Position numbers and translations under genes: made by a program. DNA of 64,000 nucleotides from Meandrina meandrites (Eukaryota > Cnidaria > Anthozoa > Scleractinia > Meandrinidae), in NCBI GenBank assembly GCA_963693305.1, contig OY855910.1, positions 21,936,362 through 22,000,361 on the forward strand, written 5' to 3'. Positions 19,261 through 34,200 of this stretch are shown in pieces. Each line of letters opens with the position of its first letter. Position 1 is the stretch's first letter. The notes below the pieces were generated by a model. It ran no database searches. It had not been told where the DNA came from and saw only the letters and a program-made list of their open reading frames with translations.

Positions 19261-22200
19261 TCAAGCTTCTGGCACTTCATCTTTCTTTGGGTCTGGCAGG
19301 TAATTGTTGGCTCCAGTGCAGAAGGTCTTGTGGAAGCTTGCACGCCAGTTCTTGGGCCAATCCTTGATCAACCAGATAAGAATTGGCAGGGTGGAGGCAA
19401 GGACAATCGCAACAACGACAAATATTGCCCAGCCTGGGTATGGAGTACTTTCTGTCCAGTTTGGAGAACCTCCACCACTGTAAGGTTTCTAATGTAAAGA
19501 GCAAATTAGATATCAATGCCTTAATTTATTCAGTGCTATAAAAAGGAGAGGATTTGAGGGTCACTTAAAGCCAGTCTTCCAGTTCACTGATTCCATAGAA
19601 TCTTAAAAACAGAGAGTCAGATGTAAGTCAGTGAGCTGATTTCAGTGTTCTTTGTGAAGATGCCCTATCTACTGGTTAGGCAAATATACGCATTACTCAA
19701 TAGTGAGTGTGTATCAGTCTACCACCCTCCCTCCCATATGCAGAGGTGTTTGGGTCTGTGTGCTCTGCAGGGTTGGCCAAAGTGTGGCTGTTTGTTAATT
19801 TGTGAGTCTTTGAGGTTGGGGTTGGTATATCTTTGATAAGTACTGTTAACCACTTTATATATATCATACCTGTACACATCCAACAAATTTGGAATAGGTT
19901 GGAGCACTCTGACTCTGCTGAGCGATGAGAGCAACCAGAACAACAAACAAAGCCAGAGGGGAGATGTATTTCCAGCAGATCATCCAGCCAATCCATGGTC
20001 GCTTTCCTGTCATGAATTCAATGTCATCTGCGAACCTGTGTAGGTTAATACAGTACTGTAAATTTACTTAATTTCAATTGGTGAACAGTGAAAAGCAATG
20101 CCATGTTTGCCATCTGTGTTTTTTAAAGTCTCTGTAATAGCCCTTTAATGCATGTTTTTGTCAAACTTGCTAGTTTCACCACCAAGCCTCAGTGTTGAAG
20201 TGCAAACTTGTAAATTTTATATTGAACGAATTCCCAAAGCAGCAAAGATGAAAAAAACACCCATGTGAAAACTGCCTAGAGGTTGCAGAGGTTTGAGAAT
20301 AATTCATGTAAACAAGGCTTGGTGGTGGTTATTTCAAATTCTTGATAGAATTATGTTTTTCAATTTTGATATTCGAAAGTGACACTGTGACGCAAAGAAC
20401 CTCTCTGGATCTCAGTAGCACAAATTAAATGGTCCAATAAATTAATCGACTTGCAAAACACAGGCAAGACAAAACCAATTGAACAAAATGTTTTCCCTCT
20501 GTTACACAATACCTGTCATTGCCGTAAACCCACGCCACTCCAATGCACTGGAACAAGGCAATAACCAACAGAGGGATTGTAACTGAATAATCATCGAACA
20601 TCTGGAAGATGTAGAAACCAGGACCAGAAACCATGGCCAAGCCAAACAGGAACAAAATCACTGCAACAAGCAGCGTCAGCAATTCCTTCCTCATATTTGG
20701 AAAAATCTTCAGCTCCATTATTGGACCAATGGCTGCTTCCAAAGTGCCAAACTCACTGTCAATTCCAAGAAGAATCAACATAAAGAAGAAAAGAATGGCC
20801 CAGAGTGGTGACACATCCATCAGAAGAATGGCATCAGAAAATGTCATGAATGCAAGTCCTGGGCCAGATCCAACCTGTTTATTATGCACTCTTTATTAGT
20901 GAAAATCCAGTGGAACAAACTCAGAATATATAACAAACATGCCTTGTAGAACAAACCTTTTCTAACATGTAGTCTCTTAGATTTTTGTTATTGTCAACAC
21001 CATTCCCTAGTTAATTTTTTTCTCACCACCTTAACCACTCAATATCGTTCTGGCTTGCTGTGCCCTCATCAGCTATCACGTGATAGAAATCTTGAGGGTT
21101 AATAGTCTTAATTATAAATTATTAATAGGTTGTAGGAACATGGTGTTCTAACTTTTGTATTTCACTTAGCATGTTGTGGGTTATTTTCCAAGAGCTATTT
21201 TCGGCCTACTCTGCAACTGAGCAATGGCAGGATTACTCTCACACAGTGAGTATGCTTTTATTTCACATTTAAGTTAAATCTGGCACAAAGCAATAAGCAG
21301 TAATGCTGTACTGAAATTTAGAAGATGTTTCTGAAGATTGCATTTCTCTTGGCCTAATGGGTGAATGGTCCTTGTTTTTGTATTATTAACCATTTCAATT
21401 GATTCTTGACTGATTTACCATTTATACAGACAATTAAAAGCAAGAGTTTTTGCACTATCAGAAAGAATTGCATACCTTAGTGGCTGGGATGCCTGTGACA
21501 TGCTCTCTGTAACCCAGAATAGAAAACACCACAATACCAGCGAACAGTGATGTGCCACAGTTGATGAATACCACAGTGTAAGCATCACGCATGACTTGAT
21601 TGTGAAGAGGCATGTAACTTGCAAATGCAATCAGTGCACCAAAGCCCAGGCTGAGGGTGAAGAACATCTGTGTTGCAGCATCTTTCCAAATATTAGCATC
21701 TGCGAGCAGTGACCACTGCAATGCATTTATGAAAGCACATGAGTAAATAGATGTCTTTCCTTGCATGCTTAATTCATTTGACAAAGCCTAGTCAGCAAGT
21801 CATGTGAGCCATTCCGGTTAGCCCAAATAGCACATCGGTAAGCCTAGATAGCTTAAATAGGTTGGCCTACTCAGTTAGCATTGGAGCTTGTGATTAACTT
21901 ATATTTTCATTGCTCACACAGTTCATATGGCTCGCGAGTCATGTGAGTCACGCAAGCCATTCTAGTAAGCCTAAACGGCACATTGGTTAGCGTAAAAAGC
22001 ACTTTGGTTAGTCTTAAAATAGCACTCTGGTTAGCCTGCAATTAGTTTAGTAGCTTGCAATTAGCCTTTTTATCGGGATAAGGGATTTCTGGCTGGCATG
22101 ACTTGCATGGCTTGCATAAAAATTTGTACAAACTCAATTCATTTGTTATTTGTTTAGAGACAAACATTTGGAAATAAACCCCCAAAATACCATACTGATG

Positions 22201-25200
22201 ACCTAGCTTTCTGACACTACTAGAGAGATCCAGGCAGTGTGTCAGTTATTTACACAGTTTATAATCCAGCAACAACTTAACAGAAACACTAATACTTTCT
22301 GTAGAGCATCGTCAGCATGGGATTTAATTTTTCAGGTTAATTCTTCTGAGGGTAAAATTCTTTTACTCAACCTTTGTGTCATGAACATCATCGTTTACTT
22401 CATAACGCACATTTATCTTAAGGCTTGAAAAGCCACCATCTTCAAAGGAAGTAATTTAGGATTGTGATCAATAGTAGGTTTGCATAATGGACGCTACTGG
22501 AGGAAACATGGCAGTGGAAAATAAAAGAGAAAATAATGTAAATGGTAGCATTAATTACATGGAAGATTTGTAATAACTTCAAATTTATTTGCTAACAGTG
22601 AGTCTTCCAGTCATTGACTGAAACAAATGGGATTTTACCTTGATTGGAAATAATTCGTAGTTGATGTACTTACATCTGGATTGAAAAAGGCTTTGACTCC
22701 TATTCCTGCTCCTTCTAGGGTAACTCCTCGGAAGAACAAGATGATCAGAATGACATAAGGAAAGGTTGCTGTAAAATACACGACCTGCAAAGGTAAATAA
22801 AAATAAGTGGTTAGAACACTGGGCTTCTGGATATGTTACAACTAAACTCCAAAGGTCAATTCATCTAACTGATTGCCAGATTTGGAAATTACTAGCTATG
22901 GTATGGTCATAAACTGTTGATTGTGTGCTTCTACACTCTTAGCTTTTGCATAAAGGATTCACACAAGCATCTCCACTGAATTTGCTAGATAGAAAGAAGT
23001 AAAATAATATTTTAACTTCACATTAACAAATCTTACCTTTCCACTTGATTTGATTCCTTTTACCACACAAAGATATGTGATAACCCATGCGAAAACAAGA
23101 CATCCAGCAAGTTTTCCATTCATTCCAATACCTGCATCTTCAATACCAGTTGAGATCTGCAATGCATGGTGGTAGAAGTAATATTGTGGCGGGTCTCGCA
23201 CACAACAGTCTGGAAAATTTTCATATTCGGACTTCAGCTGTGCATATGTTGTTGTGTTTGAACAACTACTGTTGCCTTTACACATATCAACAGCTTTTCC
23301 GAGTTGTGTATACTTGTCGTAGTCTGGACAAAGCTTGTCATGTTCCCAAGGTAGTATCTTGGTAAATGAGATGAAGAAGTAGTAACAACACCAAGCTATC
23401 ACAACCACATAATAGAGACACAACATCAGAGACACCATTAGGCATGCCACACCAATACCAAACAGGGCTGGGTGCACATCTTCCCAGCATTTTATGGCAC
23501 TTTTCCTCATCCGCTGACCAATACTTAACTCCAGGAAGAAAAGTGGCAGTCCCTCAATCACCATGAAGATAACATAAGGAATAAGGAAAGCACCTGTTGA
23601 GAAAGAATGCATAATTAAATGAAAAAATTGTTATATGAAAAACTGGTCTGTTAAACTCTGTAAAACATACTTTACAGACACTTGGATTGTAGACAACAGT
23701 TGCAATAATCCACATGGTTTATAAACTTTTCATCACAAAAGTCAGCCTTAAAATAAGCAAAAACTGTCCTAAAAAAGTACAAATGCAGCAAAACAAATAA
23801 CTTAGTGTGGATTGAATGTGATTAGTTCTTCGATGAAAAGCGTTTTGAGTGAAGATCAAGTTTACTTTTACACTTTTGTTACACCCAAAAGTTGTTAACA
23901 ATACTCCTATCTGGCTTCTTTTCACATCACTCTTTACATGTAATGTGATTGCCCATTACTAAATTTGACATTAATTTATCTTGTTTGATGTATAAACCAT
24001 AATACCGTAAAATTCCGGTTATAAGCCCTGGGCTTATACAACTTCGTAAGGGGTTTTGGGTGGGCTTAAAAGCGGAGGGGCTTATATCCTGTGGGGCTTA
24101 TAAGCGGAATAAAAAAATGTTTTGAAACGAGCCACGGTAGTGTTGATCGAAATACCATCTTTAAGGTCATTCCTCTGTTTTGCATTGCGCATCCTCACTG
24201 CGCATAAATTTACGCGTGATTAGCGCGCATACTAGCGCGCGCATTAAGAAAATGGCTGCTTTTTCTTTTCGGCTTGGCTCGTGCGCGAGGTAAATCATCG
24301 TTTTCTCGTAAACGAGCACGGTGACCTATCAATTTTTTCTCTTTTTTCTGACTGCAGTGAACACCTCCTTTCTATTTAGTGAATATAAACAAATTTCTAT
24401 TGTTGAAACTTCAGTAATCAACGGAAACGTGAACTTCGCCGCTACCAGTGAAGATAAATTTGTGGCCTCGAGGGCACTGTACGTTTGGAACAAGTTGAAT
24501 TGCTGTCGTGCCTTTGTCCTGAAACAAACAGTAAATTGTTTCTTGAAGTCGATGCAGTGCTTCTATTGATAAATATCACGTTTTGCGTCCTCCCTATTTT
24601 TTCTGCTCCCGCGAAACGTTAACTGAACGGTTCAAATGACACTTTTCTGGAAGCTGATATTGTAAGAAATTATGGGGTAGATTCAAAGTCCTCCTGCTCC
24701 CAAACGAATACGGGGACCCCTCTTATTTTAAAATTTAGGTTCCCTTAAGATGAACAATTAATAGAGAAAGTTTGAATGAAAATCTATTGTCAGTTCTATT
24801 TCAGAGGAATGACCTTAAGTAAAAAAGTCAAAATTAACCAACATTTAACCATGTTTAGTACTGTCATCCAGCAGAGGGGGCCTCATATCCGGGGGGGCTT
24901 ATAACCGGATGTATTTTTTTGTTTCCAGTTAGATGGGCCCATACCTGGGGGGCTTATAAGTGGGGGGCCTTATTACCGTAATTTTACGGTATATTAATAT
25001 GCGATCAAGCACAGAGTCATGTAGCTTTACAAATCATTTACTCTTTCACAAATGTTGAGATACAAGGAAAATAAACTCATCACCAGGTTTATGAATTCCA
25101 TGCTAAATCATTGTGTGACATAAGTTTCATTGTACATAATTTTCCTCAATATCAGACATCTGATTTTTCTACAGTAATTGTATATTTTGATTTTGTATTT

Positions 25201-28200
25201 GTATATGAGACTTTCCGGTATTATTCAGGTTTTGTCAAATCTCATTCCGTTGCATTTCAGTATACTGTAGTCCAGTCCATTCTGGTCTCTCACACAGCCA
25301 ATGAATGAAGAACCTGTACCCAGTTCAGCAATTATATTTTATGATTTACTGAGCTTTCCCGATGTCAAAAATCCCGATTAACCGAGTCACATATAGCGAA
25401 CGATGTTCCAGCGCCAATCGTGATCTTAGTGTATATGAAAGATCATATAATTCACACCTTCCGCGGAAAGGTTCGGGTGTTGTCTACAGGACAGGTGAAA
25501 CAATCGAGAAACAATTACAAGTGCGTGGGATGATATGGCGGGACGGACAAAACAAATAAATGAATAACTTCAGCTTGCTACCCAGAAACGGGGTCAAAGG
25601 GATTTGAATCGCAAAATAATAATTTTTAACTTGTACACAAAGAACTTGAGTCGTTGATAAATTTTTATCATTAATTGTTTTAAATTTAGCACATTACTTC
25701 ATGTTGATTCCCTTCGCGTGCATAAATTGTCACGTCATAGCAAAATAAATACACGTAGATATCCATTGATTCCATCTTCTTCCCATCGAGGAAGAATGAA
25801 CTAAGCGAAGATTTTGTGAATCTTCAAGTGTTGTGCGAGTTTTGATCTTGAGGTCCGTATTTCCGGTTAGTGACGTGTAGTAGTAAATCGTTCAATTGGG
25901 TTCAACTGAAAGGCGCTAAACATGATGCGGCCGGCGACCTGCCGCGTGGGGCGTTCTCCTCCATCCAAGGAACAAATCAAATTTTAGCTGAATTTTAACA
26001 GGTTTTTCATTAATTTGCAATGACCTCGTTAGAAATTGTTACAGTCTGTTCTTACCTCCTCCATTTTTCTGGCAAAGGTACGGGAACCTCCAAACATTAC
26101 CCAAACCAACAGCTAAACCAACAGTGGCGAGAATGAATTCCGCTTTATGACCCCAAGTCTCGCGCTTTTCTTTTCCACCTTCACCACTCTCGGCTGCAGC
26201 GATGTCAGTTGAAGACTTTCCTTTCCATTCTTTCGGTTCATAAGAAAGGTCTTCTTTAGATTTGTGAGTCAGCACATCGGTTGATTTGTCATCTCGCAAT
26301 GATAGATCCATCCCTGTGGAGATCAAATGAGCACGCAAATATAATATAAACAACTCGAACCGCGAAATCCGCCAGCATGTAAAACGGGATTTGTTACAAG
26401 TTTTTTAACATAACGAGTCACTAAACGTTGAGTTAAGAAGTATTTGAACAGTTTACCTATATGATCGGCGATAGATTGTCTAGTTTAAATCCGCCGATAA
26501 CGTTCTGATCACCTACGATATAAACACGCAGTTGATCGTAGTGTTATGCAAAGTGTGCAACAGTGCTCGCGGCCAATGTCAGTTTACTTTTTTTGACCGA
26601 TCACGGCAGCTACTTCTGTTTTCATGAAGGAAAAGACGTGATGAGTTCGAGATCACTTCAGCAATGAGCGGAAACCGAATTAACTGCAGGAAATAAAGGT
26701 CTTCAGATGCCGTGAGCATACGAATGAAAAGTATGCAGCGCTCTAGAAATGTCAATCACTCACGCAAAACACGCCAACAGGACGTATTAATTATCAAAAC
26801 AATATCGTAAGGCAATAATTACGACCTTTGATCAATTTTGCACTCATAGTTTCATGACAAAAACGGACTGTTCTACCACAGTGCCAGATCAATGTCACCT
26901 TCTAACCTGGTTATAATGACTTTGTTGTCTCAAAACTAGTTGTAACTTTACGCGTATACGAGGTTCGTGATCGCGTTAAGAATGTACCCATTCACGCAAA
27001 GCGCACGTATTTAAGTTATTTAATAACAGAAAGCAAGATTGGCGGGAAAAGAAGGCGTGACAGCCGTTCATAACACGGTATCCATGGAGAATGTTTGATG
27101 ATTTTACACGAGAGCACGTTGTGTTGGGGCAGTTTACTTTGGATGCGATCAAATCCGAGGATTCTCTTGATGCAGTAAATAGTAAATTGCCAAAAGACTA
27201 TCAATATAATAACTAAAAATGATTTTCTTTCATTTTTAAGATCATTTGGAAAGACATTACAATTATTGAGGCCCTGTTAGGGTAGGTATGCATGTCTCCC
27301 GTCTGAATTTTAAAGAGTGTCCTGTCACAAAATGGAATCGGAATTTCGTAATATTTCTTCTAAAAACGGACGTGAGTAACTACACAGCAGGAAGTTCTTA
27401 AGTATTTTTTTAAAAAAGGCAGTAAATGTTTTTCTTTTATAATTTCTCTACTGATTAAAAACAACTTCTCTGAACTAAGTACACAGAGCAGGAGTTTCTC
27501 GTGCAGTTTGATAGAGACGGTAACTCAAAATTAATTTTTTGACAGATAAACAACAAGAGCACGAGTTTCTCTAACCTGCGACCAGGCGGGTTATTTTAAA
27601 GAGAGACGGAGTGATAAGTAGAGAGTGAGGGAGGGCATGATCTCAGGTTAGAGTTTCTCGGCATCTAGTTAACGATGTTAAAACTGTTTTAGTTCTTGAC
27701 CGATGAAAATTTCTCAATTCAGTTGAAAACTAACTGTATCCTGTCGTTGTAGCGAGCCATCCGCATTCTTTTTTCCAAGCAGATTTCCATGGCTCTGAAG
27801 TGTTTATTTTTATTTATTTATTTTGCAGAGTTGTTAGCGACAAATATTCTTTCGAACCCGTTTAATTCGGGAGATAAAAATGCATTAAGTCACTCGACTA
27901 GAAACAAAATGTAAAAGAAAATAATTCGCGTATGCAAGCGTTCATATTCTTATCCTAGTTCAAGTTCGGCGCCAAAATCTCGCCCTGCCGCTTTTCAAAC
28001 TTGACATTCATAATACACTTACTTTGCTGTTTATTTCGCCTGTTGTCGCAACAAAAACGTAAGACTTCGCCAGTGGCTTACTAATTCGTATTTTAAGTAC
28101 TGGAGGTATTTGATAATACTCTGGAGTGATGCCACAGTTCGTCGTTACTGCGTATAGAAACTCTTACCAACCAGTTAGCAACGCGATTTTAAATGGGCAA

Positions 28201-31200
28201 ACATCGGAAGTGTCATGTATTGATTCCTTTCAGTAAACCAAATTATTCTTATTTTTTCATGAAATAGCTGTAGGAACCTTTGAGTACAGTTTTTAATCTG
28301 CTAACTTTAAGCAGGGATAAGGCAAGCGGTTAATTTCCATCTTGGCAGAATAACAAGGATTCCGAAATGTCTTGACTGAAGCCCCCAACCCTTGGAGTGT
28401 TTTAATAGCTAGAAGTGCACTGAACTGTGCAATATGAGTATATAATGATGCATTGTATCATTTATATATGGAAAAAGAAAAGAATCGTGACAGTAACTGA
28501 TATACGATGAGGTCTATTTATTGCTCACTAGTGTACAGAACAGGAAGAAGATTGCTGTATCTTGATACTGGATTATCTTTTTGACTAGCATGTAACGCGA
28601 ACTCAGAGTTGTCTTGGGTTGTCTGGCGCTTTCAGGATAACCAACCTTAACCCCTTCGTCTCGCTCTCTGCAAATTACTGTAGGCACGAATATTCAAATC
28701 CAAGAAAATTTTGCAGCATATATTGCTTCTTCTTTTTTTCTAACTCAACGTGACTTAATGCCAGCGCCATAGATTTGGTAAACAAAGTTGAGCAATCGAT
28801 AGATTTATTATGCCGTGATATACGTATTGAGCAATTGTGGGGCTCTTACTTGGTGTAGAAGACACAGTTCACCTATAACAGTAGAGAACAAAAGGACAAA
28901 AGAACGAGGAATACAATAAAAACAATAGGTTTGCGAGGCAGTGTTCTATTGTGACGTGTCCTGTGTCTTCTACACCAAGAAGGAGGTCACAAATTTGCAT
29001 AACGATGCAAGATGAATCTTGTAGGCAATTTAACTCTTTCGACATTTTTTCTTCAAAAAAAGAAGCGACAATCCTGTTATTATGGTAACCCCCTCATTAC
29101 AGTTAACTACTGCAACAGTCAGAACAGACTACTGTATCATTTGAATTCATTCAAAATAAAGTTATTTTAGCCCGGCGAATTTCAATGAGCAAATGACTGG
29201 GGATTGAATAGAGTGATCGAGAAAGGAAAGATGGCAATCATAGAACGTTCTTTGCATTTTTCGATCATAAATTCCCATTCAGCATGGTATTTAATCCAAA
29301 AATTCATACAGAATCTTGATCTTCTGGATTAGATTGCAACCGTCGACGGCGACGCTTCTCGTACGATCTACTTCATGGTGAACCTTAACCTACTGGCTAC
29401 ATTAGCTGCGGTTATTAAATAGTTTCTGTGCTAATTTGGTGGCAATACTGCCTCTCCGTTTCGAATCCTTGTTTTAGTTCTTCGGGCTGGGATATGAGTA
29501 AACAGCTTGGCTGTTATTGGCATAGCGAATATATGAAATGACAAAGCAACAAAGCGTTCCCAGTTCAATGGAGCGAGTGTTGACTCAAGATTGTAACAAG
29601 TAGTTTAAATACCTTTGAAGTCGGCGAAATCAGACACGTCTCGTCTTGCTGTAAAATCAGTTGGCCAATTCCAGGAGTTTGTTTGAATATAAAACCGAAC
29701 ACTACCAGTGGGCGAGCATGTGCTAGAGAGCTCAAGGACTTGGAAACTTAATGATCATGTTTTAAATAGTTTGGGATTTAGGAATTTCAAGAATGACGTT
29801 TTTCATAACCTTGTCATATTACATAACGGTTTCTGCATTTGGGTTTGCCTTTCTCTAAACTACCTTATTTTCTCTTGCATGCTGAGCGAAGAGAGGTGCG
29901 TTAATCGAAATCCGGTAACGTTTAAAAATGTCGGCGTCTTTTTTATTCAAGTTTGTTACTGAATTAGGTGCAAGCGATCGATACTTTTCGCCTGTGTCTT
30001 CCCTGGTTGCAAGATATCTTCAGGTCCTTCAGTGCTCTAAACACGCAAGGTAACAAAAAGAACCTGAGATAGTTTGCTGAACTAACTACACTTGAAATCT
30101 ACTGTTCTGCTTGATAAGGCAAGAGATGAGCTTTTTTTTTTCAAAAGATTTCGAATACGCCGGATTGAAGAGAAAGGTCAAATCATCTGTATACCACCAA
30201 GGTCTTGAATTGGTACGATTGGTTTTAGTAATCATTAGAAAATATCTAACTATTGATCGCAGAGGTTAGGTTATTGCTGGGTTAAAAACCAGCAGGGATG
30301 ATCAAAACAGCATCTCTAAGTGACTGACATTTGTTGACTTAACTCCCTGCATAAATATTGCATAACAGAGGACCTGTAACTGGATCATAACTGTTCCGGG
30401 GATCACATATCCACTTACCATCAGCCATCTCTAGCTCGATCTTTGTCAGTCGTGACTAACTTTCCAAAAAACCCGGCTACTCAGCTGAACAAAGTTTAAA
30501 CGTATTGCGAAATCAAAACCGCATTACACAGTCCGTTGATTATGCGGTTTGCTAATAACTATTTAATCGGTTTCTCGACATATTTGAATAACAAAGCCAC
30601 TGTTAACATCATTTTCAAACTTCTATTATCTTTTGTTTTCCATGCGAATCTTTCTGGGAAGCTCACACGTGACTCTACCGCCCTTCTACAGCATGTGTGT
30701 TGTGCATGTGGGTGGGGTGCAGCAACACATATCAATATACACTCGATGTCTGATCCCGAGGGAAACAGTTAGTTTTGTTTTCCCGAGAGTCTCGATGTTT
30801 CCCGAGACCAAGTCGAGGGAAACATCGAGAATCGAGGGAAAACAAAACTAACTAGTTTCCCGAGGGACCTGACATTAAGTGCTTTGTTATACATCCAAAG
30901 GATGAACAAATTAAGCAAACGAACGAAAAAAATTGCGTTAACAACAGCCCGCCTGAGCACGACTTTATTTCTTCTATAAAATACTGCAAATGTAAAAACA
31001 CATCGTAAACTACGGACAAAAGAAAGCAAAGAACCGACTTACTTTCCAGGCATTTTCGAAATCCTTCTGCTCTAAAAGTTTTTTGACTTCGTTTTTCGAA
31101 TAAAAAGTAGAAAGCACCGGTTTTAGCCACAAACTGTTCCACTGTGTTCCTAGCCTGCGTGCAGACGTCTCCTATTTCCTTGCTTCTCTCGAGAAGCAAG

Positions 31201-34200
31201 GAAATAGGAGACGAAGATAAAAGAACTAACGACAAATTTCCTGGAATCGCCAAGAATGAGCTTCAAAACATCACGCCAAAATCACGCCACCGGTCTTGGT
31301 CACGTTTTGATCACATGCTTTTTCTGGCCTTCGATCACGTTCAGGTCAATGTATCCCGATCGGGATACATTTGATGAAAATGTATCCCAATCAGGATGTC
31401 ATTAAAGATGTGAATATTGTTCATCGTGGTGTAAGATAGGAATGAACGTTTTATTCGTTTGTCTCACGATAGAATCGCTTTGAGATGTTGATCGCGACGT
31501 TTCGACTGCAATACTGCTAGTCTTCATCAGGCGATGAGGTCGATTTTTTACGCGTCGCTATTTATGCACGTTGGTTCGCTGTGATTGGTGCATTTCGATC
31601 CTCATTATTATTCCGACTAACAGATGATGTTCCCTCAGAGGTCCGCTTTGTAGTTGAACGGCTGTTATGCTTTCTGATCGTAGGTATCCATGCTTCAGGA
31701 ATTTCCATTCCGCTGTCTCTATTGATGTTATTAGAATGAAGTCTTATTTGGATAGCCTCTTTGACCCTGCGTGTGTATCGGTGGGAGTCACGATCGATAA
31801 ACTTGACTTGGTTCCTTAAAGGAAGATGCCCCGTTTCGTTTGCGTGCTCCGAAACTGCGGAGGTTTGCGCATGAGCAAGCCGTATGTCTCTGTTGTGTTC
31901 TTTTATCCTGTCTTGCATCGCTCTCCCTGTTTCCCCTATATATACTTTGCCGCATTCACATGGAATTTTTTATACAACACCTTCTTGTTTGCCTGGTTCT
32001 AGGGCGTCTTTCGGTCGTACTAAGTAAGATAGATAGATAGATAGATAGATAAAAACTACGATTAAAATGTTTAAATTACAACCCTAGATTTACAATAAAA
32101 ATTATTTAATTAATTACTAACTAGAACTATTACTAAGTTAATATACTATATGATTACAATAAACTAACTAAAACTAATTGTATTTTAAGTCACTATGTCT
32201 GTGGCGGGTTGTTGAAGCCGACAGGGCGTTAATATGTTAAAATATATAATATGTTAAATCTTTTTAAAAATAAGTTAAAATCTCTAATCTACTATATAAT
32301 TACAATAAACCAATTAAATCTAATTGTATATAAAGTCACTATGCCTGTGACGGGTTGTTGAAGCCGACAGGGCGTTGAAGTTAAAATCTTTAAAATAGTC
32401 TCTATTTACCACATGCTTTCGAAGGTCGAAAAAGCTTGAAAAACTTTTATGTTGTTCGTGGTATAAAACGATGTTCCAGAGGACGGATCCCTTATATCGA
32501 AGTGAGTCTTTTATAAATCTCGAGTTGAATCGTGGTATTGAAGAAAGTTCTTTCCCTCTGAGCGAATAGCCATGGCTGGAGTTTTCAAGTAACGATTTCA
32601 TCAGGGGCTCGGGCAGGCTGTCGTTATTTGCCTTATAAAAAAGTCTTAGGATGTCGAGTTTATAATATAGAAGAGTTGTGTCAGATTTAAAGACGGTGCG
32701 AACGCCTTGTTGTTGTAGGCAGCGGCTAAGAACCTCTGATACACCTTTAATATAGGGTAAAACCGCAGTAGATTTAAATTCCTGCGTGGGTTCGTTGTTG
32801 GGTGTTGGTCTTGTGGTTTTAGTAAGTTTTCGTATGAACGAAGGAGGATAACCGTTAGAAACAAGTACCGACATTTAAATTTATGCTAGGCCACGTGATT
32901 ATGAATCAGCCAATGAGAATCGTCTTTAGAGCAAGAGAAACTGCGGATGTATAACAACGCCTTTTATTTAGGATCCATGTAGTAACGTTCCCTGAAAAAG
33001 TCAGGCCGTGCCTGACGAAATATTTAACTGCTGATTTTCACTGTCACGCCGCAAAAAAGTAAATCCAAAACTACTGAGTGGAAAAACTATAGAATATTAC
33101 AGGTTGTAGAAAATTACGAGATATTCTGTTTGTCCAAGTCTTGGGTTTGTACGGTATTCCGTGCTGGAGTTATCGGTCAACTTGTTCCACACAAATTTAC
33201 AGAGCACAGAATGAAAATGCTATGTTAGTGTCCATGCAGAGGGGCACCAACATGGCGGCTTAATCAATGAAAATTCTGGAATTCACTTCTGCTATAAAAA
33301 GCGGCCAGGTCACCCTTACGAACAAGTAAACATTCACATAAACACTTCTCGCAAAACCTCAACTGTTTAGATTGTTAAAAATCACAAGATGAGGCATTTT
33401 TTTAGGCATACGTGAGACGGCGGATGCAATCGAGCTAAAACCCTTCAACAAGATATATATATATATATATGAACTCTAATTGCCAGTGAAGGATAAAAAC
33501 TCGGGGATCTTGCGATTCTGATTTTAGAATTTTGATGTATGAACTTGCTCATGCATTACGTGATTTATGGGCACTCGTGATAGATTTGAAAGTTATCAAA
33601 AGAGAACTCTCAAATCATCACGAGTGCCCATAAATCACGTAATGCACGAGCAAGTTCATTCGATTTTTTTATTTATTATGTACTCAACAAATTACTCCGT
33701 CACGCTACTTTGCACGCCATAAGTAGTTCATGAAACGCTTTTCTGGTTTCCCATTGTTTGTTCTATTGTTCTCTCAGCCACTCATGTGAGACCTTACGAG
33801 AGCTGCATGGCGACCCGCTCACATGTTTTATTTGAACCAATGAAAAATATGTTGTGAAAAGGCAAACCAAGCGTGAAGTTTTTAAAAGTTTCTGAGAAAG
33901 TATATGCTTACAAGCTGAGCTAAAAAGCTACATTTCAGTTGTTAAAAGCGGCAAGAATACTGGTCCACTTAACTGCTTTCAAATGTTATTGATCTCCAGG
34001 GCCCTAGCCAGGATTTTCCATGTCGGGGGTGGGGGGGGGGGGGGGGGGGGGTGCGCATGAACACTTCCAGCACTTAATTCCGAGCGCCGCAGGCATGAGA
34101 ACGTAGGGGGGTGTGGGGGTATCCTCCCCCTGGAACTTTTGAAAAAATAGGTTATCTTAGACAGCATTTCGTGCGTTTGAAGACAGTTTGCTGGGAAAAC

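Noticed and set aside
20633..20899. 88-codon plus-strand frame
   Set aside because: It is the antisense shadow of the SLC6 exon 20513-20874.
30852..31253. 133-codon minus-strand frame
   Set aside because: Most of one end is the perfect palindrome at 31167-31212 and the foldback at 30744-30875; no conserved domain.
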